64,000 nucleotides of DNA from Pseudonocardia acidicola (GTDB taxonomy: Bacteria; Actinomycetota; Actinomycetes; Mycobacteriales; Pseudonocardiaceae): the NCBI RefSeq assembly GCF_012911935.1, contig NZ_JAAXLA010000004.1, positions 62,001 to 126,000 on the forward strand. The letters are read 5' to 3'. The notes beneath the pieces were generated by a model. It saw only the letters and a list, made by a program, of their open reading frames with translations. It was not told the origin of the DNA and did no database searches. The position numbers and the translations under genes were made by a program. Positions 57,652 through 64,000 of the stretch are shown in pieces; the first letter of the stretch is position 1; each line of letters opens with the position of its first letter.

Positions 57652-58500
57652 ATGACGCTCTCGCTCACCTCCGCGGTCGCGGAGACGGCGGCCCGGGTGT
57701 CCGCCGCCGTCGAGGGCCTCGACGTGCGCGTCGGCCCGGTGCGCGCCGAGGACGGCTGGACCCGCTGCGACGAGGTCGGCGCCGCGTTCGTCGCGCGCTG
57801 GGAGGCCGAGACCGCCGCGGCCCTGCCGGGCTGGTACGGACGGACGCACCCGACCACGGCGAGTGCCTTCGTCCTGCATTGGTGCGCCGACCTGCCCGGG
57901 CTGGCCGGGGCCGCGTTCCTGCGGCACGCCCGCCGGGTCCCCCGCCTGGACCGGGCCGCGCTGGCGTTCCGCCGCGACCCGGGCAATCCCGTCCCGGCCG
58001 CCACCGGCCTGCTCGACGACCGGTTCTGGTGCCTGCCCGACGACCCGGCCGCCGACGACCCGGCCGCCACCGTGGTCGCCGACGAACACGCGCTCGCGGC
58101 CGTACTGCGCGGTCAGATCCGCGGGCACGCCGACGAGTTCCTCGCCGACTACCCGCCGGGACGCCCGCTGCCGCGGCGCGCGCTGCTCGGTGCGTTCTTC
58201 GACGGGCTGGACGCCGGAGTCTGGCGGGGCGCCGACGGCGTGACCGCATACCGCGACGAGTCCGCGATGACCGTTTCGCTGCAGGAGGCGGCGCTCGTGC
58301 TGCCCGGCGGGACGCCCCTGTTCCCCGAGCCCTCCACGCTGCACCCGTTCGTCGATGCCCGCGACCGCATCTGGCTGTCCCGGCGACGGGTCTCGTGCTG
58401 CTACTACTTCAAGGTGTCCGCGGCCGGCACCGCCTGCTCGACCTGCCCACGGACCTCGCCCGCCGAGCGCGCGCAGCGCTACGCCGATCTCGCGGACTGA
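57652..58500 (+). CDS. FhuF-like (2Fe-2S) siderophore-iron reductase
   Basis: 282 residues from ATG 57652. The C-terminus has the FhuF iron-sulfur pattern VSCCYYFKVSAAGTACSTCP (C-C-X10-C-X2-C type), preceded by RDRIWLSRRR. Such proteins reduce ferric iron in imported siderophores to release it in the cytoplasm. The gene faces the importer operon across a 168-bp region with two iron boxes, giving an uptake-plus-release module. The N-terminal half is variable and unassigned. Confidence 0.87.
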   Translation: MTLSLTSAVAETAARVSAAVEGLDVRVGPVRAEDGWTRCDEVGAAFVARWEAETAAALPGWYGRTHPTTASAFVLHWCADLPGLAGAAFLRHARRVPRLDRAALAFRRDPGNPVPAATGLLDDRFWCLPDDPAADDPAATVVADEHALAAVLRGQIRGHADEFLADYPPGRPLPRRALLGAFFDGLDAGVWRGADGVTAYRDESAMTVSLQEAALVLPGGTPLFPEPSTLHPFVDARDRIWLSRRRVSCCYYFKVSAAGTACSTCPRTSPAERAQRYADLAD

Positions 58501-58565
58501 ACGGACCGATCCTGCCTTCGAGTCGCCGCCGGGACAACGCGCCCGCCGGATGCTGGGATGGCGGC

Positions 58566-59282
58566 GTGCAGCGACTTCTGCCCGGCCCCGGAGCCGAGAT
58601 CGACGACGCCGAACTGGCCGCGACCTACGCCTACCCGACCGGCCTCGCCACGCCCTACGTCCGGGTCAACTTCGTGTCCAGCCTGGACGGGGCCGTGTCG
58701 GTCGACGGCAGGTCCGGCGGCCTCGGCTCGGCTGCGGACAAGAAGGTGTTCGGGCTGCTCCGCCGGCTCGCCGACGTGATCCTCGTCGGCGCCGGGACCG
58801 CCCGCACCGAGAATTACCGGGGCGCCCGCCGTCCCACCGAGGGACGCGACACTCCCCCGCCGATCGCCGTCGTCACCGGCACCGGGAACCTGGATCCGCA
58901 GAGCCCGCTGTTCACCGACACCGCGGTCCCGCCGATCATCCTCACGCTGGGGTCGGTCCCCGCGCAGCAGCGCGAGCGGCTCGCCGCGGCCGGCGGCGAC
59001 GTGGTCGTCCTCGACCGGCTGGACCCGTCGGGCCTGCTCGCCGAACTCGACCGCCGCGGACTGCGGCGGGTGCTCTGCGAGGGCGGCCCGGGCCTGCACG
59101 GCGACCTGCTGGCCGCCGACGCCGTCGACGAACTGTGCCTCACCGTCGCCCCGCTGCTCGCCGGCAACGATGCCGGCCGGATCGCCACCGGCCGCGCGGA
59201 GGCCGTCCCACGGTCGATGTCGCTGGTCGGCGCGCTGCACGCGGACGACACGCTGTTGCTGCGCTACCGCCGGAACCGATGA
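58566..59282 (+). CDS. RibD C-terminal-like pyrimidine reductase family protein
   Basis: 238 residues from GTG 58566. Dihydrofolate-reductase-like fold: YVRVNFVSSLDGAVSVDGRS, LRRLADVILVGAGTARTENY, VLCEGGPGLHGDLLAADAVDEL and CLTVAPLLAGNDAGRI. It resembles the reductase half of RibD (riboflavin pathway), but no deaminase domain or rib gene is present, so its substrate is open. It starts 65 bp after the fhuF-like gene on the same strand. Confidence 0.88.
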   Translation: MQRLLPGPGAEIDDAELAATYAYPTGLATPYVRVNFVSSLDGAVSVDGRSGGLGSAADKKVFGLLRRLADVILVGAGTARTENYRGARRPTEGRDTPPPIAVVTGTGNLDPQSPLFTDTAVPPIILTLGSVPAQQRERLAAAGGDVVVLDRLDPSGLLAELDRRGLRRVLCEGGPGLHGDLLAADAVDELCLTVAPLLAGNDAGRIATGRAEAVPRSMSLVGALHADDTLLLRYRRNR

Positions 59283-59386
59283 GCGCGGCGGCCAGGACCC
59301 CACTGATCGGGTGATGTGCTGTGAGGCCGGGGCGGGTATCGACGTCTCACCTGGCGAACGATCGGCAGCGACCGGTCGGCACAGAT

Positions 59387-59416
59387 CGCCAGTGACCGCC
59401 AGTGACCGCCAGTGAC
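59387..59416 (+). repeat. Three tandem 10-bp repeats CGCCAGTGAC before the Asp23 operon
   Basis: CGCCAGTGAC occurs three times without spacer (59387-59396, 59397-59406, 59407-59416), directly before the AAGGAG ribosome site of the first Asp23 gene. A period of 10 bp is close to one helical turn. It could bind a regulator or be slippage in the 5' leader. It also raises the possibility of copy-number variation affecting translation. Confidence 0.6.
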
Positions 59417-59428
59417 AAGGAGCGCGAG

Positions 59429-59920
59429 ATGACCCAGAGCACGGCAACCACTCCGAGCACCACCGCGACCGCCCCGGCGACGGGGACCGCCACCCCGGCC
59501 CGGCTGGCCGAGGACACCTCGCAGGGCCGGACGACCATCGCCGCGTCGGTCGTGCAGAAGATCGCCGGCATCGCGGCCCGGGAGATCTCCGGGGTGCACT
59601 CCATGGGCGGTGGGGTGTCCCGCGCGTTCGGCGCGATCCGGGAGCGGATCCCCGGCGGCGGCACCGGCGCCGCGAACATCGCCGGCGTGCAGGTCGAGGT
59701 CGGCGAGAAGCAGGCCGCGATCGACCTCGACATCGTCGTGGAGTACGGCGTGGCGATCGTCGACCTGGCCCGCGCGGTGCGCCGCAACGTGATCACCGCC
59801 GTGGAGCGGATGACCGGCCTCGAGGTGATCGAGGTCAACATCGCGGTCAACGACATCCACCTGCCCGACGGCGACGAGGGCGAGGAGGCCCCGGCCGCGC
59901 AGACCTCCCGGGTCGAGTGA
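59429..59920 (+). CDS. Asp23/Gls24 family envelope stress response protein (first)
   Basis: 163 residues from ATG 59429 behind AAGGAG. A Thr/Ala-rich N-terminus of 30 residues is followed by the Asp23 domain: GRTTIAASVVQKIAGIAAREISGVHSMG, VQVEVGEKQAAIDLDIVVEYGVAIVDLA in sequence and the end VNIAVNDIHLP. In Staphylococcus, Asp23 is a membrane-tethered stress protein anchored by AmaP. First gene of a seven-gene operon with an AmaP-like protein at its end. Confidence 0.9.
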   Translation: MTQSTATTPSTTATAPATGTATPARLAEDTSQGRTTIAASVVQKIAGIAAREISGVHSMGGGVSRAFGAIRERIPGGGTGAANIAGVQVEVGEKQAAIDLDIVVEYGVAIVDLARAVRRNVITAVERMTGLEVIEVNIAVNDIHLPDGDEGEEAPAAQTSRVE

Positions 59921-60285
59921 GGCCGACCGCCACCGTGCCGTCCCCACTGCCCCAGCCGTCACCGCCGACCGTGCCCACGCGTCCCGACACCGGCCGGGAG
60001 ACCACCCTGGCCGAGCGGGTCGCCGCCGTGGCGGCCGCGCACCCCGCGGTCGCCCGGCTGGACGCGGGCGAGTTCGGGGCGCTGGCCACCTACCTGCCCG
60101 GCCGCCGCCTCGTCGGCGTGCGGATCGGGGAGGCGGGCGAGCCGGTCGAACTCGGGGTCGTGCTCCACCTCGACCGGCCGATCCCCGAGGTGGCCCAGGT
60201 CCTGCGCCGGCAGGTCGCACCGCTGTGCGGCGCCGTCCCGGTCAACATCACGGTCACCGACGTGGTCACGGACGACCGGAGGTGA
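59917..60285 (+). CDS. Asp23-operon associated hypothetical protein
   Basis: 122 residues from GTG 59917, overlapping the previous stop (GTGA). A Pro-rich N-terminus (SPLPQPSPPTVPTRP) precedes an alpha/beta part: AAHPAVARLDAGEFGALATY, GVRIGEAGEPVELGVVLHL and a C-terminal PVNITVTDVV resembling the last strand of Asp23 proteins. It may be a divergent Asp23-like domain; no firm family assignment. Position between two Asp23-type genes supports a role in the same envelope-stress assembly. Confidence 0.75.
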   Translation: MRPTATVPSPLPQPSPPTVPTRPDTGRETTLAERVAAVAAAHPAVARLDAGEFGALATYLPGRRLVGVRIGEAGEPVELGVVLHLDRPIPEVAQVLRRQVAPLCGAVPVNITVTDVVTDDRR

Positions 60286-60292
60286 GCAGCCC

Positions 60293-60592
60293 GTGAATCC
60301 GGAGATGACCCCGGAGGAACGGGCGGCCTACCGCGCGTTCGTCCGGGACAACCATCCGGATCGCGGCGGCGATCCGGAGGCGTTCGTGGCCGGGCTCGCC
60401 CGGTTCCACGCCACCCGGGCGGCCGCGCGCGACCCCGAGCCGGCGGACCGGCGCTACGACGCACCCATCGAGGTGGTCGCCGACCTGCCCTTCCCGGTGA
60501 AGGTGGCGATCGCCGCGATCCGGACCGTGCGCCGGCACCGGCGCACCCGGGTGGACCGGCCCGGTCCCCCGCACGAGCCCCCACCCCAGTGA
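60293..60592 (+). CDS. Small HPD-containing (J-domain-like) protein in the Asp23 operon
   Basis: 99 residues from GTG 60293, preceded by GGAGGTGAGC. Residues 9-35 read ERAAYRAFVRDNHPDRGGDPEAFVAGL, matching helix II, the HPD loop (21-23) and helix III start of DnaJ J-domains. Helix I and IV are missing or unrecognisable. The rest is basic (KVAIAAIRTVRRHRRTR) and could be an amphipathic membrane-surface helix. It might recruit Hsp70 (DnaK) to the Asp23 complex; that is inference. Confidence 0.75.
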   Translation: MNPEMTPEERAAYRAFVRDNHPDRGGDPEAFVAGLARFHATRAAARDPEPADRRYDAPIEVVADLPFPVKVAIAAIRTVRRHRRTRVDRPGPPHEPPPQ

Positions 60593-60608
60593 CAACCAGG
60601 AGAGCCAG

Positions 60609-60788
60609 ATGAACGCGACCCAGACCGGCCTGCTGGCAGGTCTCATCCTCGGTGCCGCCGGCGCCATCGGCGGGTTCACCGCCTTCCTCATCGCGCTGGT
60701 CGTCGGCCTGATCGGCCTCGTCGTGGGCCGCGTTCTCGACGGCGAGCTCGATATCAGCACGATGCTCGGCCGGGGCCGGGACCGGTGA
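60609..60788 (+). CDS. Small membrane protein, DUF2273-like
   Basis: 59 residues from ATG 60609 behind AGGAGAG. MNATQTGLLAGLILGAAGAI and GFTAFLIALVVGLIGLVVGR form two Gly-rich membrane segments (glycine-zipper-like), followed by VLDGELDISTMLG. It is like the DUF2273 proteins encoded next to asp23 and amaP in Gram-positive bacteria. Its stop overlaps the next Asp23 gene (GTGA, 60785-60788). Confidence 0.8.
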   Translation: MNATQTGLLAGLILGAAGAIGGFTAFLIALVVGLIGLVVGRVLDGELDISTMLGRGRDR

Positions 60789-61162
60789 GCACGGCCCCCG
60801 CGCCGCACGATCCGGGGGACCGCGGTCGTCTCGACATCCACCCCACGGTGCTGCGCAAGATCATCGAGCACACCGCCGACCGGGTGCCCGGCACGCTGCG
60901 CAACGAGCGCACGCTCGCCGGCATCGACGTCGGCGAGTCGGGGGCCAGCGCGCGGGTCAACACCGGCGCCGGCGACCCGGACTCGGTGGATGTCCGCCTC
61001 GAGCTGACGCTGAGCTACCCCGCGCCCGTCAGGTCCGTCGTCGATGCCGTCCGGTCACGGGTCGGCGAGGAGCTCCAGCGGCTGGCCGGCTACCGGGTCC
61101 GGACGTTGGCGGTCACCGTCTCGGGGCTGCGCGGCGCGCCGCCACCACCCCGGCTCCAGTAA
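60785..61162 (+). CDS. Asp23/Gls24 family protein (second)
   Basis: 125 residues from GTG 60785. Asp23-like pattern: GRLDIHPTVLRKIIEHTADRVPGT, AGIDVGESGASARVN, VDVRLELTLSYPAPVRSVVDAVRSRVGEEL and the terminal RVRTLAVTVSGLR. Shorter at the N-terminus than the first copy. Two different Asp23 proteins in one operon suggest hetero-oligomers at the membrane. Confidence 0.85.
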   Translation: MSTAPAPHDPGDRGRLDIHPTVLRKIIEHTADRVPGTLRNERTLAGIDVGESGASARVNTGAGDPDSVDVRLELTLSYPAPVRSVVDAVRSRVGEELQRLAGYRVRTLAVTVSGLRGAPPPPRLQ

Positions 61163-61173
61163 GGAGACATGAC

Positions 61174-61713
61174 ATGCGGGTTCTGCTCCGCGTGCTCGCC
61201 CCGCTGCTCGCCCTCGGCCTGACCGCGGTCGGCGTGCTCGTGGTCATCGAGGTCGTCGCCGCGTGGGTGCGGCCGGTCAGTGGCCAGGCGCTGGTGGCAC
61301 CCTGGCCGGCGTGGCGCGCCGCGCTGGAACGGCTGACCTGGCAGGACAACCCGGTCGCGGCGATCGCCATTGCGGCCGCCGTGGTCGGGCTGCTCCTGGT
61401 GCTGCTCGGGCTGCTCGCCCGCCGCCACGACATCCGGCTCACGGCGCCGTCACCGGACGTCACCGTGACCACCTCGCCGCGGGTGCTGGCCCGCCTGGTG
61501 GGGCGCCGGGTGCGGGCCGCCGACGACGTCGCCGCGGCCAGAGTCACCGCGTCCGCGCGCAAGATCTCGGTGCGGGCCGAGGGCTGGGACGACCAGCACG
61601 GCGAGCTGCGCCGCACCGTCACCAGCCAGGTCGACAGCCTGCTCGACGAGCTGCCGCTGGCGCGGCGGCCGAGGGTCGGCGTCGCCACCCGTGAACGGAA
61701 GGGACCACGATGA
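61174..61713 (+). CDS. DUF6286-type two-helix membrane protein
   Basis: 179 residues from ATG 61174 behind AAGGAGAC. Membrane segments at about 5-28 and 61-83, separated by an extracytoplasmic loop rich in Trp (WPAWRAALERLTW). The cytoplasmic C-terminal domain (about 85-179) reads DVTVTTSPRVLARLVGRRVRAADDV, ARVTASARKISVRAEGW and VTSQVDSLLDELPL. It resembles DUF6286 proteins, always found in actinobacterial Asp23 operons. Probably a membrane anchor. Confidence 0.82.
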   Translation: MRVLLRVLAPLLALGLTAVGVLVVIEVVAAWVRPVSGQALVAPWPAWRAALERLTWQDNPVAAIAIAAAVVGLLLVLLGLLARRHDIRLTAPSPDVTVTTSPRVLARLVGRRVRAADDVAAARVTASARKISVRAEGWDDQHGELRRTVTSQVDSLLDELPLARRPRVGVATRERKGPR

Positions 61714-62399
61714 GCGCCCCCGTCGACTCCGCCCCCACTGCCGGCCCGGCTGCCGCCCCTGCGACGACCCCGGTCCGGCCCACGCCGTCGGCCCGGGTCC
61801 GCCGCCGGTCGCGGCACGCGGTCGCGCGGTCGGCGGCCGGCGACCGCTGGCTGTGCGTGCTGATCGGCCTGGTGCTGTTGGTCGGCGGCACCCTGACCGC
61901 GCTGCTGGCCTATGGCGTGTTCGGCACCGGCCGCGCGCAACGCCCGCTGCTCGACCCGGTCGTCGTCGACACCTTCCGCGCCCACCCGACGCCGTCGCGC
62001 ATCATCGCGATCGCGGCCGGGCTGCTGATCGTCGTGTTCGGGCTGGTCTGGGCAGCCCGGTCGGTGCGCCCCGAACGCCGGCCCGACCTGATCCTGGACA
62101 CCGCCCCCGACACCGCGATCGTGATCACCGCCCCGGCGGCGGCGGAGGCCGTCGCCGGGCAGGCCGCGACCCTGCCGGGCGTGGCCCGGGCCCGGGCCCG
62201 GTTGGTGGGCGACGACCGCACGCCCGCCTTGCGCCTGACGCTCTGGCTCAGCGACGACGCCGACCTCGCGCAGGTGCTCCGCGACCTCGACGAGCAGGTG
62301 CTCACGGGGGCGCGTGCATCGCTGGGGGTCGACGAGCTGCCCGTCGCCGTTCGCGTGGAGCTCGAGACCCCCGGCGGCGCCGGCCGCCGGGTGGAGTGA
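61710..62399 (+). CDS. amaP: AmaP-like alkaline shock membrane anchor protein
   Basis: 229 residues; its ATG overlaps the previous stop (ATGA). A disordered Pro/Ala-rich N-terminus, membrane helices at about 47-71 and 97-115, then a cytoplasmic domain with DTAIVITAPAAAEAVAGQAATLPGVARAR and VRVELETPGG that resembles the Asp23-binding C-terminus of AmaP. Last gene of the operon. Symbol by analogy with Staphylococcus aureus AmaP, which tethers Asp23. Confidence 0.78.
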   Translation: MSAPVDSAPTAGPAAAPATTPVRPTPSARVRRRSRHAVARSAAGDRWLCVLIGLVLLVGGTLTALLAYGVFGTGRAQRPLLDPVVVDTFRAHPTPSRIIAIAAGLLIVVFGLVWAARSVRPERRPDLILDTAPDTAIVITAPAAAEAVAGQAATLPGVARARARLVGDDRTPALRLTLWLSDDADLAQVLRDLDEQVLTGARASLGVDELPVAVRVELETPGGAGRRVE

Positions 62400-62425
62400 G
62401 CATCGGTTGCGTAGCGTCGGCGGAC

Positions 62426-63217
62426 ATGACTCCCACGCACCCGCCGCTGGCCGGTCGGACCGCCCTCGTCACCGGAGCCGCCAGTGGGATCGGCGCGGCC
62501 ATCACCCGGCGGATGGCCCGCGACGGTGCCGCCGTCCGCGCCGTCGACCTCGACAAGACCGGGCTCGACGCCCTGGTCCGTGACCTGACCACCGAGCTGT
62601 CCGGCCACCCCGGGGCCGGCGGTGTCGAACCGGTCGTGTGCGACCTGTCGGACACCGCCGCCGTCGACGCGCTCCCCGCGGACGTGGACGTCCTGGTCAA
62701 CAACGCCGGGCGCCAGCACGTCGCGCCCCTGCACGAGTTCGACCCGGCGATCTTCGCCCAGATCCTGACGATCATGCTGGAGGCACCCTTCCGGCTGATC
62801 CGCCGCGCGCTGCCGACGATGTACGGGCGCGGCTGGGGCCGGATCATCAACATCTCCAGCGCGCACGGCCTGCGGGCCAGCGCCTTCAAGTCGGCCTACG
62901 TGACCGCCAAGCACGGCCTCGAAGGGCTCTCCAAGGTGGCCGCTCTGGAGGGCGCGGCGCACGGCGTCACGAGCAACTGCATCAACCCCGCCTACGTGCG
63001 CACCCCGCTGGTGGAGAAGCAGATCGCCGATCAGGCGCGGGCGCACGGCATCGACCCGGACGAGGTCGTCGAGACCATCATGCTCGGCCCGGTGGCGGTG
63101 AAGCGGCTCATCGAGCCCGACGAGGTCGCCGAGCTGGCGGCCGTGCTCTACGGCCCCGCCTCGGCGTCGATCACCGGGTCCTCGCTGTGCCAGGACGGCG
63201 GCTGGACCGCCCGCTGA
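62426..63217 (+). CDS. 3-hydroxybutyrate dehydrogenase-like SDR
   Basis: 263 residues from ATG 62426. Classical SDR: TGAASGIGAAI (NAD-binding), NNAGRQHVAPLHEFDPAIF, INISSAHGLRASAFKSAYVTAKHGLEGL (Ser, Tyr-X3-Lys) in parts, and the terminal LCQDGGWTAR. The QHVAP and HGLRAS segments are characteristic of D-3-hydroxybutyrate dehydrogenase, which interconverts 3-hydroxybutyrate and acetoacetate with NAD. It lies 26 bp after amaP on the same strand, possibly with its own promoter. Confidence 0.9.
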   Translation: MTPTHPPLAGRTALVTGAASGIGAAITRRMARDGAAVRAVDLDKTGLDALVRDLTTELSGHPGAGGVEPVVCDLSDTAAVDALPADVDVLVNNAGRQHVAPLHEFDPAIFAQILTIMLEAPFRLIRRALPTMYGRGWGRIINISSAHGLRASAFKSAYVTAKHGLEGLSKVAALEGAAHGVTSNCINPAYVRTPLVEKQIADQARAHGIDPDEVVETIMLGPVAVKRLIEPDEVAELAAVLYGPASASITGSSLCQDGGWTAR

Positions 63218-63301
63218 GCCCGGGGCGCGCTCACCTCGGCCACACCCGTGGTGCGCCAAGCTGATCGGGCGACGATCGTCGGACTGGGGAGGAGCCAGCG
63301 C

Positions 63302-64000
63302 GTGTCATCAGCGCCGCGGCGCGCGCGAGGGGCCGGCCGGTTCACGCTGCTGGTCGTGTGGGCCTGCCTGACCGCCGTGCTCGCCGGCTGCGCGGTGGGC
63401 CCGTCCCAGCGCCCACCGGTCGCCGTGCGGGGCGAGAACATGCCGTCGGCGCCGTCGGCCACCGCGACCAGCCCGGCCTCGCCCGACGAGCTGCCGGAAC
63501 CGGACCCGCAACGCTCGGCGATCCCCTTCTCCGACTGCACCGCCGACACCCTTGCCGCGCTGGGCTCCCCGACTCCGGTGGCGGGGCCGCTGCACGTCGA
63601 ATGCGGCGAGGTCAGCGTGACCACCGACCCCGATCAGCCGGGCCTCGGCCGGACCCGGATCGGGGTGGTCCGGGTGGGTGCGGCCGGCGCACCGGACGAC
63701 CGGCCGCCGCTGCTCGTGCTGGGCGACAGCGACACCGATCCCTCGGCCCGGCACGCGGTCCGGCTGGCCACCGAGGTCTCCCCGGCCCTGCTCGGGCGCT
63801 ACCAGCTGATCGGCCTCGATCGCCGCGGCTCCGGCGTCGACACCCTCGACTGCGCACCCCCGACGTCCCGCGCCGCGATCGTCGACACCGACCCGTCCGG
63901 GACCAGCGATGCCGGGCTGAACGGGCTGCTCGACAGCTCCCGTGAGGTCGTGCAGGACTGCTACCTGCTGCTCTCCGGGGCCATCAGCTCGTACCGGACG
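63302..64000 (+). CDS. Exported lipoprotein hydrolase (TAP/CaeA-like alpha/beta hydrolase), cut by window edge
   Basis: GTG 63302 follows GGGGAGGAGCC; 233 residues are visible and the frame is open at base 64000. Lipoprotein signal: GRFTLLVVWACLTAVLAGC with lipobox LAGC. Then an Ala/Ser/Pro linker and the start of the alpha/beta hydrolase core (LLVLGDSDTDPSARHAVRL, YQLIGLDRRGSG, LDCAPP) typical of tripeptidyl-aminopeptidase-like and mycobacterial CaeA-type enzymes. The catalytic Ser lies beyond the window. Surface peptidase or esterase. Confidence 0.85.
   Translation, partial: MSSAPRRARGAGRFTLLVVWACLTAVLAGCAVGPSQRPPVAVRGENMPSAPSATATSPASPDELPEPDPQRSAIPFSDCTADTLAALGSPTPVAGPLHVECGEVSVTTDPDQPGLGRTRIGVVRVGAAGAPDDRPPLLVLGDSDTDPSARHAVRLATEVSPALLGRYQLIGLDRRGSGVDTLDCAPPTSRAAIVDTDPSGTSDAGLNGLLDSSREVVQDCYLLLSGAISSYRT

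Overview
The window is a dense, very GC-rich chromosomal segment of an actinobacterium. Indicators are many GTG starts, many 4-bp GTGA/ATGA gene overlaps, a mycothiol-dependent maleylpyruvate isomerase family enzyme, an RsdA-type anti-sigma factor, tuberculostearate-type lipid genes, WS/DGAT, and a gene block matching the Mycobacterium tuberculosis Rv2228c-Rv2234 neighbourhood. A Pseudonocardiaceae member (Pseudonocardia-like) is my best guess. That is inference from gene content, not a database match.

Layout. 1-7 kb: SulP anion transporter (runs off the left edge), RF3, a MarR regulator, a 1.2-kb gene-free stretch, UppP and a membrane-anchored trypsin-like protease. 7.4-13.4 kb: an AldB-like aldehyde dehydrogenase with an altered active site, two decayed gene tails, a PsiE-like membrane protein, an RsdA-like anti-sigma factor behind two palindromes, a stress-type SDR and small proteins. 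13.5-21.1 kb: a signalling block with a response regulator, a 1,482-residue soluble hybrid histidine kinase built on seven 92-residue HAMP-type repeats, a divergent ATPase-GAF-SpoIIE phosphatase and a STAS protein, which together suggest a partner-switching stress circuit. 21.2-30.1 kb: Lgt, a PAP2 phosphatase, a receiver-less OmpR-type regulator, pstSCAB behind a clear PHO box, and pbpA preceded by a candidate leader ORF.

30.1-39.6 kb: rnpB RNA (minus strand), two anion permeases, an L,D-transpeptidase, then the conserved block rnz / phosphatase / RNase HI / zinc-ribbon protein / NIF3 / CobC-like aminotransferase, divergent from ptpA and a fructosamine kinase gene carrying an internal deletion. 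39.7-53.1 kb: catabolic and lipid genes, including the tmsA-tmsB pair for 10-methyl fatty acids with a WS/DGAT, a dienelactone hydrolase, an aldo/keto reductase bracketed by two related hairpins, an alpha/beta hydrolase and an acyl-CoA dehydrogenase.

53.1-59.3 kb: a siderophore-type ABC importer (two permeases plus ATPase, no binding protein nearby) possibly co-transcribed with a PPK2 kinase and a lipoprotein, facing an FhuF-like ferric reductase; both sides carry IdeR/DtxR-like boxes. A RibD-like reductase follows. 59.4-62.4 kb: a seven-gene Asp23/Gls24 envelope-stress operon (two Asp23 proteins, AmaP-like and DUF6286-like membrane proteins, a DUF2273-like small membrane protein and a small HPD-containing protein). 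The window ends with a 3-hydroxybutyrate dehydrogenase-like SDR and the start of an exported hydrolase lipoprotein. I saw no tRNA, rRNA operon, CRISPR array, intact insertion sequence or prophage.
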